A DNA stretch of 16,750 bases from Alphaproteobacteria bacterium (GTDB taxonomy: Bacteria; Pseudomonadota; Alphaproteobacteria; RS24): positions 1 through 16,750 of the forward strand of contig JAQWIP010000057.1 of assembly GCA_029248825.1 (NCBI GenBank). Direction: 5' to 3'. The notes under the pieces are model-generated. The model saw only the letters and a list, made by a program, of their open reading frames with translations. It was not told where the DNA came from and ran no database searches. Below, piece after piece: positions 1-7,713 of the stretch (positions are counted from its first letter, which is position 1; the number at the start of each line of letters is the position of its first letter). The position numbers were made by a program, and so were the translations under genes.

Positions 1-34
1 TCTCCTGGGCACCATTTTTTTCAAATCTCGAAAG

Positions 35-1201
35 TTAGACCGAGCCGAATGGCTCTATCTTGTCAGCCAAATGGCTGTGTAAATTAACGATAGCTTTCTC
101 AAAATAACCAAAAGTTAAATGCGAATTGGCCGGCCCACGCACGGTTTCTTGAATGGCGCGCGCGGCGGCAATATCTTCTTCTAGCCCTGCGGTGGTCACA
201 AAATCCGCATCCCGCTCTGCGTCTTCCAGCGAAATCTCATGCTCTGGCGTCTGGCGATTGACCACCAAATAAGACACGATGCGCGTGCGCCCTGGCGACA
301 CAGGCTCCATAATCGACAAGCTGGTGTGTTTAGAGAGAACCGAAACACTGGTGTTGGGAAACAAATGGTATAGCGACGTCATGGCGCCATTGAGATGGCG
401 TTTGGCAGGCGCCACATCGCGCAGTTTTTCCATGCGGCGGAACGGGAAAATAATCCGTGAATTGGCGCCCACCGTTTCCACCAAATTAATATTATCCAAA
501 CCAAACGGGAAGAAGCTTTCTTTGTGCAGCGACTTAATGTGATAGCCCTCCAAAGTGGTTTCGGTCAGCAGCTTCCAATTGGCGTCTTCTTCTCTTTGGG
601 TGGTTCGAAACATTTTCTGCGCGTCGGAGAAAAAATCAAAATGATGGCGCAGCATCGACGGCTCTAAATCTCCCTCTTGCTGCACATACACAATGCCGCC
701 TTTTTCCATGGCGCTGATTTCCACCAGACCGCTCTCGTCTTTATCGACATCTGGAAAATCCTCGGGCCCGGGAATGTTTTTCAACTGGCCTTCCAAATCA
801 TACGTCCACGCATGATAGGGGCAAACAAAGGCGGCGGAACACCCGCTGCCACCCGCCACTTGCATGCCTCGATGGCGGCACGCATTGATAAAAGCCCGCA
901 CTTTTTTATCTCTGCCCCGCACCACCAAAAGCGGCGTGAGGGCTGCGGTTCGGGCAATATAACTGCCTTTTTCGGGCAGGGCTGCCGAGGGGCAAAAAGC
1001 CATCGGCAAGCGCCGCATGAGGGCAATTTCCGCATCAAAGCGGCTTTGCGCATGATAATGCTCCACTGGCTCGTGCCACACGGTGTCGCCTAAATCTGTG
1101 GTGCCTTTGTCTAAATGCTCAAAGATGCGCGCAACGCTTTGCGCATCATCCAAAAGCGGCGCATCCGCCGGAGGGCTGGCGAGAGAATGAATAGCGGACA
1201 T
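35..1201 (-). CDS. Rieske non-heme iron oxygenase, alpha (catalytic) subunit
   Basis: Predicted oxygenase component of a ring-hydroxylating or quaternary-amine monooxygenase, which uses electrons from a separate reductase to activate O2. In the 388-residue form the Rieske [2Fe-2S] ligands are C108-x-H110 and C127-x2-H130 (CRHRG and CPYHAWTYD). The mononuclear iron site reads NWKLLTETTLEGYHIKSLH, giving H221 and H226 with D343 as the probable third ligand. The bridging position three residues before H221 is Glu218 rather than the more common Asp. Glu there is known from carnitine monooxygenase CntA and related quaternary-amine oxygenases. ATG at 1201 is chosen because GGGAAGG lies 8 bases upstream; a TTG at 1231 in the same frame would add ten residues without a clear ribosome site. 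No reductase or ferredoxin gene is next to it. The family is secure; the substrate is unknown. Confidence 0.9.
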   Translation of the reverse strand: MSAIHSLASPPADAPLLDDAQSVARIFEHLDKGTTDLGDTVWHEPVEHYHAQSRFDAEIALMRRLPMAFCPSAALPEKGSYIARTAALTPLLVVRGRDKKVRAFINACRHRGMQVAGGSGCSAAFVCPYHAWTYDLEGQLKNIPGPEDFPDVDKDESGLVEISAMEKGGIVYVQQEGDLEPSMLRHHFDFFSDAQKMFRTTQREEDANWKLLTETTLEGYHIKSLHKESFFPFGLDNINLVETVGANSRIIFPFRRMEKLRDVAPAKRHLNGAMTSLYHLFPNTSVSVLSKHTSLSIMEPVSPGRTRIVSYLVVNRQTPEHEISLEDAERDADFVTTAGLEEDIAAARAIQETVRGPANSHLTFGYFEKAIVNLHSHLADKIEPFGSV

Positions 1202-1209
1202 GAGGGTTT

Positions 1210-1216
1210 CCTTCCC
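1210..1216 (-). promoter_or_regulatory. Ribosome binding site deciding the Rieske protein start
   Basis: GGGAAGG on the minus strand, 8 bases before ATG at 1201. It supports this ATG over the in-frame TTG at 1231. Confidence 0.6.
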
Positions 1217-1244
1217 GATGGGTTTTTTCAAGGCCTAGGGTTCC

Positions 1245-1284
1245 CCGAAACAAAACAAAAATCAACCCCGCGATAAATTCGCGG
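1245..1284 (-). terminator. Possible intrinsic terminator after the ABC-F gene
   Basis: Read on the minus strand, CCGCGA-ATTTA-TCGCGG forms a 6-bp stem with a 5-base loop (1268-1284). A T-rich run (GGTTGATTTTTGTTTTG) follows. The stem is short and the T run begins several bases after it, so it may be weak. It sits 11 bases beyond the ABC-F stop codon and before the Rieske gene. Confidence 0.4.
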
Positions 1285-1294
1285 CTGCGTCAGA

Positions 1295-3118
1295 TTAGCC
1301 TTGCGTGTCGAACCAGGCTTTTTCTGTCTCGCCAATCTGCGTTTCCACTTGGGCATATTCCGCCAAAAGCTGTTCCATCTTGGCGCTATCGGCCATCGCA
1401 TCGGGGTGCGACATGGCGGCTTCCAATTCGGTTTTTTGCGCGGTGAATTTGGCCAATTCGGCTTCTAATTTTTCTGCCTTAGCGGTATCGGTTTTAGCGG
1501 CGGGTTTGGCTTTTTGGGTTTTTTTGCTTTTGCGAGCCTGGGCGCGTTCTTCGCGGCGCTGCTCCATAATCAACCCGCGATAGGCATCCAAGTCCCCCTC
1601 ATAGGGCGCAACGCCCGCGTCTCTTACCAAATACAAACGCTCGGCCACGGCTTCCACCAAATGCGGGTCATGGCTTACCAAAATTACGCAGCCCTCATAG
1701 CCGTTCAAAGCTTCGATGAGCGCTTGGCGCGCATCGATATCCAAATGGTTGGTCGGCTCATCGAGCAGCATAATATGGGGCGCGTCATGGCTCATGATGC
1801 AAAACAAAAGCCGCGCTTTCTCGCCGCCAGACAGCTTTCTAATTTGCGTGTCCGACTTGCCCTTATCAAAACCAAATTTACCCAAAAGCGCGCGGCATTT
1901 GGCTTCCGCTATGTCGCCAATGGCCTTGCGCATCGCCTCATAAGGCGTGGTCTCATCGTCCAATTCATCCGATTGATGCTGGGCAAAATACCCAATGCGA
2001 AGCTTGCTGTTGCGGGTCACTTGCCCGGTCATGGCCGACAGATTATCCGAGATGAGTTTTACCAAAGTCGACTTGCCATTGCCATTGGCGCCCAATAGCG
2101 CCACGCGGTCATCGCCGGCCAGACCGATATTAATTTTGCGCAAAATTGGCTTGCCCGCCTCATAGCCCACATCGACGTCATCCATGGTGATAATCGGCGA
2201 GGAGATTTGCTCGGGCTGGGGAAATTTAAACGAGGTTGAGCGCTCGGCAATCAGCGCATCGACCATGTCCATCCGCTCGATGGCGCGCAACCGACTTTGC
2301 GCCTGTTTGGCTTTACTCGCCTTGGCGCCAAACCGGTCGACGAATTCCATCATCTTCTTTTTATGCGCCTGCTGCTTATCAAACAAAGCCTGATGCCCCA
2401 ACCGCTTTTGCGCATGGGCATTTTCAAACTGGTCGTAATTGCCCGTATAAAGGGTCAGCTTGAGCTGATCCAAATGGGCGATATGGGTCACCACTTTGTT
2501 TAAGGTCTCGCGGTCATGGCTGATGATGATGAACGTATGCTCATAATTTTGCAGATAGGTCTCAAGCCACACAATCGCTTCGAAATCCAAATGGTTGGTC
2601 GGCTCATCGAGCAGCAGCAAATTGGGTTTGCGGAACAAGGCCGCTGCCAGTGCCACGCGCATTTTCCAACCGCCCGAGAAATCGCTAATCGGCTGGCTTT
2701 GCTGCTCGGTGCTGAAGCCCAGACCCGACAGAATAATCGCCGCCTGCGAGGGCGCCTCATAGGCGTTGATATCGGCGAGGCGCATATAAATATCCGACAT
2801 GCGCTCGACATCAATATCGGTTTCCAACTCGGCAAACAGACTGGCGCGCTCGGTGTCGGCGGCCAAAACCACGTCGATTAAAGGCGTGTCATCATCGGGA
2901 ATATCTTGGCGCACCATGCCCATTTGGGTGTTCGACATCATCGAAATATCGCCGCCATCGAGTTGCAATTCATCGGCGATGAGCTTGAACAAAGTCGACT
3001 TGCCCGTCCCATTGGGGCCAACCAGCCCGACATGATGCCCCGCCGGAATCGACAAAGAGGCTTGCTCAAACAAGGCGCGGCCCGCAATCCGATAGGTGAT
3101 GTTATTGATGTCTAGCAT
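1295..3118 (-). CDS. yheS: ABC-F family ATPase, YheS type
   Basis: Soluble protein with two ABC ATPase domains and no membrane segments; ABC-F proteins act on ribosomes rather than in transport. Of 607 residues, domain 1 has Walker A GPNGTGKST (about 34-42), signature FSGG (147-150) and LLLLDEPTNHLD (167-178). Domain 2 has GANGNGKST (about 343-351), LSGGEKAR (429-436) and a second LLDEPTNHLD (451-460). The linker at about 240-300 carries DRFGAKASKAKQAQSR, the P-site tRNA interaction motif region. From residue 520 there is a Lys/Ala-rich charged tail likely to form a coiled coil. The DFSGGWKMR signature, the linker and PYEGDLDAY near 505-513 resemble E. coli YheS more than Uup or EttA. Start is ATG with only a weak ribosome site. 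The exact ribosomal role is not settled; antibiotic resistance is not suggested by anything here. Confidence 0.88.
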   Translation of the reverse strand: MLDINNITYRIAGRALFEQASLSIPAGHHVGLVGPNGTGKSTLFKLIADELQLDGGDISMMSNTQMGMVRQDIPDDDTPLIDVVLAADTERASLFAELETDIDVERMSDIYMRLADINAYEAPSQAAIILSGLGFSTEQQSQPISDFSGGWKMRVALAAALFRKPNLLLLDEPTNHLDFEAIVWLETYLQNYEHTFIIISHDRETLNKVVTHIAHLDQLKLTLYTGNYDQFENAHAQKRLGHQALFDKQQAHKKKMMEFVDRFGAKASKAKQAQSRLRAIERMDMVDALIAERSTSFKFPQPEQISSPIITMDDVDVGYEAGKPILRKINIGLAGDDRVALLGANGNGKSTLVKLISDNLSAMTGQVTRNSKLRIGYFAQHQSDELDDETTPYEAMRKAIGDIAEAKCRALLGKFGFDKGKSDTQIRKLSGGEKARLLFCIMSHDAPHIMLLDEPTNHLDIDARQALIEALNGYEGCVILVSHDPHLVEAVAERLYLVRDAGVAPYEGDLDAYRGLIMEQRREERAQARKSKKTQKAKPAAKTDTAKAEKLEAELAKFTAQKTELEAAMSHPDAMADSAKMEQLLAEYAQVETQIGETEKAWFDTQG

Positions 3119-3159
3119 AGGCGGGGTTTATTCATTTCGAGGGTTTCACAATGTGCGCG

Positions 3160-3188
3160 AATATGGCCAAACATACCCGCCGCGACAA
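3160..3188 (-). promoter_or_regulatory. Candidate sigma-70 promoter for the ABC-F gene
   Basis: On the minus strand, TTGTCG (3183-3188), a 17-base spacer and CATATT (3160-3165). Each hexamer matches the E. coli consensus at 4 of 6 bases. Initiation near 3153 would give a leader of about 35 bases before the ATG at 3118. The spacing is ideal and the location fits the gap after recQ, but this is a pattern match only. Confidence 0.4.
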
Positions 3189-3210
3189 GCGGTTTATTGA
3201 GCCTCTTCTT

Positions 3211-5052
3211 TTAGCCGTTTTTATGCGCCGAAACATATAGCGCAATGGCTTGCGAAAACGCCTCGAAATAGCGGTCGAGTTTTTTCGGCCCAACGCCGTT
3301 TATCTCTTCAAATTGCTCTCTGGTTTTTGGCTTGCGCGTGGCAAACTCTCGAAGCGCGCTATCGTGAAATACCGCATAGGCGGGAATGTTCTTCTCTTGC
3401 GCGATTTCCAAACGCAAAGCTTTCAGGTCTTGGAATAAAGCTTCCTCGCCGCTCGCAAGGCTCGGCGTCTTCTGCGTCGCTTTGCTAGAGGGCGTGCGCG
3501 AGCTGGAGCTAGATTTCGCCGCTTTGGGCGTTTTGGCCATAAAAGCCATTTGGCCTTGCTGGATTTGCGCCCCTATCTCGGTAATTTCCAAAGCGCCATA
3601 TCGAGCCAGATTGGCTCGCACCGCTCCAATGGCGATGAGCTGGCGCATCCAACTTTGCAAGAACGGCTTGGGGTCTTCGGCCAGCGCGGCAAAGCAAGGC
3701 AAGTCTTGATGATTGCGCTGGTGTATTTTGGCCGTCTGCGCGCCTTTCAAAACATCGAGAACATGGGCTTGGCCAAAAGATTGTCCGGTCTGCTCCATGG
3801 CGGCAAAAATCGCCTGCGCCTTGGCACTATAATCTTCTACCTCGGGCGGCTCGAGGCAATTATCGCAATTGCCACACGGCGCAGACGTTTCATCAAAATA
3901 CGTCAAAATCGACATGCGGCGGCACGTCGTCGCCTCGCAATACCCAAGCAGCGCTTCGAGGCGTTTATATTCGAGCAATTTAAATTCGCCCTCGCCTTCG
4001 CCATCGAAAATCATGTTTTGGCGTTTGATGAAATCTTGCATCGAGTAAAATAAAATCGTCTCGGCTGGCTCGCCATCGCGGCCAGCGCGGCCAATCTCTT
4101 GGTAAAACGCCTCCATGGAGCTGGGCAGACTGGCGTGAACCACAAAGCGAATATCGGGCTTATCAATGCCCATGCCAAAAGCAATGGTCGCCACCATGAT
4201 GAGCCCATCTTCGGTCATAAAGCGATTTTGCGCTTCGCGGCGATAGTCGCCATCTTTGCCTGCATGATAGGCCAAAGCCTGAAACCCTTTGGCACTTAAC
4301 ACGGCCGCGATTTCATCGGTGTCTTTGCGCGACAGACAATAAACAATGCCGCTTTGGCCGCGCCTTGGCTCCAGCAAATCCACCAGTCGGGTTTTGAGTT
4401 TTTCCTTCGGCAAAACCGCCAGCGATAAATTGGGACGGTCGAAACCTTTGACGAAAACCCGACAATTTTCATCCGATAATTTCTGCACAATATCTTGGCG
4501 CGTGGCCTCATCGGCGGTGGCGGTAAAAGCGGCGATTTGCGCATCTGGAAACAGCGTTTTCAATTGCGATAGCGCCTCATACTCTGGCCGAAACGCCGCG
4601 CCCCATTTGGAAATACAATGCGCCTCATCGACCACAAACATGCCGACGGATTGATTTTGAAGCGCTTGCAACATGCGCGGCTGCATCAGACGTTCGGGGC
4701 TCATGTAAAGAAGTTGCGGGCCAGAGCTGGCAAAAGCGCGCCATTGGTCGGCGTTCTCGTCATAGCTTTGGTGCGAATGAATTTTACTGGCGCCAACCCC
4801 GTTCTGGCGCAAGGCCGCGACTTGGTCATCCATCAAGGCCACCAGAGGCGAGACGATGATGGTTTTGCGCGCCGATAAAATAGCCGGCAGCTGATAGCAT
4901 AAAGACTTGCCCGCCCCGGTTGGCATAACCGCAAAAGCATCGCCGCCGCCCAGCAAAGTCTCGATGATTTCGAGCTGGCCGTCGCGCAAATGGTCATAGC
5001 CAAAAGTCGTTTTTAAAGCGGCAAGAAGCTCGGGTTCAGAAATAGGCGTCAT
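3211..5052 (-). CDS. recQ: ATP-dependent DNA helicase RecQ
   Basis: 3'-to-5' DNA helicase of recombination and fork repair. In the 613-residue form: motif 0 with Q26 (FGYDHLRDGQ), Walker A MPTGAGKS (43-50), DEAH box (142-145), motif III TATAD (177-181), AFGMGIDKPD (291-300) and arginine-finger motif QEIGRAGRDG (319-327). The zinc module has Cys at 377, 393, 396 and 399. A winged-helix region follows, then a Ser/Thr/Lys-rich linker (about 520-540) and a C-terminal HRDC domain (about 548-612). This is the full bacterial architecture at the usual length. ATG at 5052 is chosen because it lies 4 bases after the upstream lipase stop. An in-frame start at 5106 would overlap the lipase end and add an 18-residue extension unlike RecQ. 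The loop after DEAH reads SKWGAAFRPEY, with Ala-Ala where E. coli has His-Asp. Confidence 0.95.
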   Translation of the reverse strand: MTPISEPELLAALKTTFGYDHLRDGQLEIIETLLGGGDAFAVMPTGAGKSLCYQLPAILSARKTIIVSPLVALMDDQVAALRQNGVGASKIHSHQSYDENADQWRAFASSGPQLLYMSPERLMQPRMLQALQNQSVGMFVVDEAHCISKWGAAFRPEYEALSQLKTLFPDAQIAAFTATADEATRQDIVQKLSDENCRVFVKGFDRPNLSLAVLPKEKLKTRLVDLLEPRRGQSGIVYCLSRKDTDEIAAVLSAKGFQALAYHAGKDGDYRREAQNRFMTEDGLIMVATIAFGMGIDKPDIRFVVHASLPSSMEAFYQEIGRAGRDGEPAETILFYSMQDFIKRQNMIFDGEGEGEFKLLEYKRLEALLGYCEATTCRRMSILTYFDETSAPCGNCDNCLEPPEVEDYSAKAQAIFAAMEQTGQSFGQAHVLDVLKGAQTAKIHQRNHQDLPCFAALAEDPKPFLQSWMRQLIAIGAVRANLARYGALEITEIGAQIQQGQMAFMAKTPKAAKSSSSSRTPSSKATQKTPSLASGEEALFQDLKALRLEIAQEKNIPAYAVFHDSALREFATRKPKTREQFEEINGVGPKKLDRYFEAFSQAIALYVSAHKNG

Positions 5053-5056
5053 GGCG

Positions 5057-6280
5057 TTACGGGCAATTTCCAGGCAAAGGGCTCCCCGCATGGGCGGCGG
5101 CGACAAAATCTGTCGAATGTTCCAACGAGCGGTTTAAGGCCGACAGATGGTCTTCATCTGCATAGACTTGCGCTTGCACTTTCGAGCCAGCCCGGCACGC
5201 ACGTTGAACCAAAGCCGCCTGCATACGCAAAGGCGTGTCGCGGTCTTTCGCGCCCGAGCCGACAAACACCGGCACGTCTAATTTTAGGCGCGGATATTGC
5301 ATCAGCTTATAGGCCTGCAACAGCCCGGCATTGGGCGAGCGGTCAAAGCTCATGTCATAGGTCAGCCCCGCTTGGGTGATTTTCTTGCGCATATCGCGAT
5401 TGCAAATCGTCGCCACATCGCGCGCAATTGGCTGTGCGCGTTTGGACAGATAATCCTCCATATTAAAATCGGCATCGATGAGCTGCACCAAAGTCAGCGC
5501 CAGAAAATTATAACCGAGCTGCGGGTCCACCACATCATTAGGGCGCGCCGCGCGCACCGCCATTAAGGCCTTGGGCGTGAAAAACGGAATGCCCGTGGCC
5601 ACCACACCGCGAATGTCTAGCGCGGGCGCATAGGTTTGGCGATGTCCCGCCGTGGCGAAAGCAGCCGCTGCCCCTTGCGATTGACCCAATAAAACCACTG
5701 GCTTGGAAAGCGGAAACGCCGCTCTTTGCACGGCGCGAATAACATCTAGATTGCTATAGGCTGCGGGGCGGGTCGCCAAATAGGGATGCGTGCCGCGCGT
5801 GCCAAGCCCCTGATAATCAGAAGCCACAATCGCATAGCCTTGGTTCAGCCAATGGTTCAAATGTCTTTGGTGAAACGCCACATAGCCCGTCCAACTTGGC
5901 GCGCATCTATCGGCAATTCCCACCGTGCCATGCGACCATAGCAAGAGCGGCCAGCCCTGTTTGGGCGGCGTTCCTTTGGGCAAAAACAAAGCGCCCGAAA
6001 CAACCTCTGGCGATTTGCCATCCAGCCCGCTGGTCGAGGTATAGAGCAGCCGCAGATTATGCGCCGCGCCAGAAAGCGATTGCTCGCGGGTCAGCGCCTC
6101 TTGGCGCAACAGCGTGCCAGCTTGGGCGGGCGCCAAATCATCGGCTTGATAAAACGACGACACCCCGCCATCGCCCAGAGAATGCGGGTCGAGCGGGTTG
6201 GAAAAAGGGGAATAAAGCGCGCAAGCACTCAGACTTGGTGCAACGACCAGCAGCGCGAAGAGGGTTTTGAAAATAGTCAT
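5057..6280 (-). CDS. Secretory-lipase-like alpha/beta hydrolase, predicted lipoprotein
   Basis: Predicted serine esterase or lipase of 407 residues. The N-terminus is a hydrophobic signal ending in SLSAC, a good lipobox with Cys20 as the lipidated residue. The mature protein is therefore probably membrane-anchored on the periplasmic side or outer membrane. Nucleophile elbow GQSQG puts the catalytic Ser at 201. WSHGTVGIADRCAPSW (115-130) resembles the conserved region of secretory lipases (LIP family). GAKDRDTP (343-350) and DEDHLSAL (375-382) supply the likely acid (D346 or D348) and H378. Start is ATG at 6280, with AGGG 7 bases upstream. It is the first gene of a minus-strand pair with recQ, an unexpected partner. 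Substrate is unknown; esterase, lipase or acyl-transfer activity are all possible. Confidence 0.82.
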   Translation of the reverse strand: MTIFKTLFALLVVAPSLSACALYSPFSNPLDPHSLGDGGVSSFYQADDLAPAQAGTLLRQEALTREQSLSGAAHNLRLLYTSTSGLDGKSPEVVSGALFLPKGTPPKQGWPLLLWSHGTVGIADRCAPSWTGYVAFHQRHLNHWLNQGYAIVASDYQGLGTRGTHPYLATRPAAYSNLDVIRAVQRAAFPLSKPVVLLGQSQGAAAAFATAGHRQTYAPALDIRGVVATGIPFFTPKALMAVRAARPNDVVDPQLGYNFLALTLVQLIDADFNMEDYLSKRAQPIARDVATICNRDMRKKITQAGLTYDMSFDRSPNAGLLQAYKLMQYPRLKLDVPVFVGSGAKDRDTPLRMQAALVQRACRAGSKVQAQVYADEDHLSALNRSLEHSTDFVAAAHAGSPLPGNCP

Positions 6281-6350
6281 GGTGCGACCCTAGCTTTAAT
6301 CGAGCGGCTTTCCAATAGCCGAAGCCCTCCAAACATAGATATAGATATGT

Positions 6351-6358
6351 CCCCCCCC
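6351..6358 (+). repeat. Poly-C homopolymer tract (8 C)
   Basis: Eight consecutive C in the divergent gap between the lipase and rnd genes, next to an ATAGATATAGATAT run (6335-6349 region). On the minus strand it is a G8 tract 70 bases before the lipase ATG. It is not within a gene. Confidence 0.7.
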
Positions 6359-6416
6359 TCTCTGGTGCGCGATAGGTCGCGCCTTCCCTCCATCGTTGGT
6401 CTTGCTAAACCGGCGC

Positions 6417-6445
6417 TTGGGTGGCAGGTTAGCGCTAGATATAAA
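6417..6445 (+). promoter_or_regulatory. Candidate sigma-70 promoter for rnd
   Basis: TTGGGT (6417-6422), a 17-base spacer and TATAAA (6440-6445). The -10 matches the E. coli consensus at 5 of 6 bases and the -35 at 3 of 6. Initiation near 6452 would leave about 15 bases of leader, enough for GGAG at 6454-6457 before the ATG at 6467. It could also serve the downstream lpt genes. Confidence 0.4.
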
Positions 6446-6466
6446 TGAGCTTCGGAGAAAACGATT

Positions 6467-7096
6467 ATGGCCATTCACTTGCACAAAAACGACTTGCCCG
6501 ACGGCGTCACCTTTACCGGTTCTATTGCTGTCGACACCGAGACTTTGGGGCTAAAGCCATCGCGCGATCGTCTGTGTCTGGTGCAATTGTCGCAAGGCGA
6601 TGGCGAAGTGCATATCGTGCAATTCGAGCCAGAGAGCGAGCATAATCAAGACCCCTATGCGGCGCCCAATCTCAAGGCCGTGTTGAACGACCGCCAATTG
6701 GTGAAAATTTTCCATTTCGCGCGTTTTGACTTGGCCACCATCGCGCAATATTTGGGCGTTCATGCGGCGCCGCTTTGGTGTACGAAAATCGCCTCGAAAT
6801 TAGTCCGCACCTATACCGACCGCCACGGGCTAAAAGACTTGTGCCGCGAATTGCTGCAAGTCGATTTGTCCAAAGCCCAGCAAAGCTCCGATTGGGGCGC
6901 GCCCGATATTTCTGACGCACAGCTAAATTATGCCGCCTCCGATGTGCTGCATTTACATGCCCTGAAAGACAAATTGGAAACCATGCTCGACCGCGAAGGC
7001 CGCCGCCCGATGGCGGAAGCCTGTTTTGATTTCGTGCTGGTGCGCTCGGCCATGGATTTGGCAGGCTGGGAAGATATTGATATTTTCTCTCATTAA
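6467..7096 (+). CDS. rnd: Ribonuclease D, short form (DEDDy 3'-5' exonuclease)
   Basis: 3'-exoribonuclease acting in tRNA 3' trimming and structured-RNA turnover in E. coli. Of 209 residues, Exo I is AVDTETLGL (D23, E25), Exo II is HFARFDLATI (D88) and Exo III is NYAASDVLHL (Y155, D159), which completes the DEDDy metal-binding set. The protein ends shortly after the exonuclease fold. It lacks the two HRDC domains of the roughly 375-residue E. coli enzyme, as is usual for the short alphaproteobacterial form. Start is ATG with GGAG 9 bases upstream. It lies 14 bases before lptC and diverges from the lipase. rnd next to lptC is a familiar alphaproteobacterial arrangement; co-transcription is inferred from spacing. 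Confidence 0.92.
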   Translation: MAIHLHKNDLPDGVTFTGSIAVDTETLGLKPSRDRLCLVQLSQGDGEVHIVQFEPESEHNQDPYAAPNLKAVLNDRQLVKIFHFARFDLATIAQYLGVHAAPLWCTKIASKLVRTYTDRHGLKDLCRELLQVDLSKAQQSSDWGAPDISDAQLNYAASDVLHLHALKDKLETMLDREGRRPMAEACFDFVLVRSAMDLAGWEDIDIFSH

Positions 7097-7110
7097 GGGC
7101 AATTTGGCTT

Positions 7111-7713
7111 ATGGCCGATAATCCCGAGATCCATTCCAAACGCGTCGCTCGATTGCGTAAAATACTGCCGGCCTTGGCGGGGGTGGCTTTTCTGATTCTA
7201 CTGCTCGGCGCGGCGCCCGATATGAGAAGCTTATTCGGCTCTAAGGGACGCGAAGAAATACGCAATGCGCTCGCCGGCTTGGCCATTTCGGACCCAGTAT
7301 TTGAAGGCAATCTCTCCACCGATGGACGCAGCTATCGGATGACCGCCAAAAGCGGCGCGCAAGGTTTAGATGGGCGCATTCAACTGGAAGCCATTTCGCT
7401 CACCGTCTCCGCCGCAAACGCTGGCAGCGGCTTTCGCTTACGCGCCGATAGCGGCCTCATGGATGGCACCAAACAAATTGCCCAGTTTCAAGGCAGCATC
7501 GACTTGCAAGATAGCCATGGCGCGAAGCTGACCACGCAAACCCTTAATGCCGATTTGGCACAAGGCACACTGCTCGCCCCGCAAGCGGTCTCCATGCAAA
7601 CCCCTAGCGGCACTTTGCATGCCGAGGCTTTGCGAGCCGACACGAAAACCCAAACCTATGTTTTTGACAAAGCGCGCTTGCGCCTTGCGCCACGGCGAGG
7701 CCAGGCAAAATGA
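7111..7713 (+). CDS. lptC: LPS export protein LptC
   Basis: Inner-membrane anchored component of the Lpt bridge; it takes lipopolysaccharide from LptB2FG and hands it to LptA. The 200-residue protein has a basic N-terminus (HSKRVARLRK), one membrane segment at about 18-35, and a periplasmic beta-rich domain of the OstA-like jelly-roll type. In that domain polar/hydrophobic strands alternate around LDGRIQLEAISLTV and TLLAPQAVSMQTPSGTLHAEAL. Sequence identity within LptC is low, so the call leans on layout: short RNase D before it, and an ATGA overlap with lptA after it. This coupling suggests translational linkage with LptA. LptF and LptG are not in the window and must be encoded elsewhere. 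Confident from context, moderate from motifs alone. Confidence 0.87.
   Translation: MADNPEIHSKRVARLRKILPALAGVAFLILLLGAAPDMRSLFGSKGREEIRNALAGLAISDPVFEGNLSTDGRSYRMTAKSGAQGLDGRIQLEAISLTVSAANAGSGFRLRADSGLMDGTKQIAQFQGSIDLQDSHGAKLTTQTLNADLAQGTLLAPQAVSMQTPSGTLHAEALRADTKTQTYVFDKARLRLAPRRGQAK

Noticed and set aside
1514..2098. Long plus-strand open frame opposite the ABC-F gene (194 codons)
   Set aside because: It is the antisense shadow of a well-supported ATPase gene, lacks a ribosome site and has no recognisable motif.
5053..5106. Longer recQ start at 5106
   Set aside because: It overlaps the end of the lipase gene and adds an 18-residue segment foreign to RecQ; the ATG 4 bases after the lipase stop fits better.
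6672..7319. Minus-strand open frame across rnd and lptC (215 codons)
   Set aside because: It overlaps two real genes, has an Arg/Pro/Ser-rich composition typical of shadows and no start signal.
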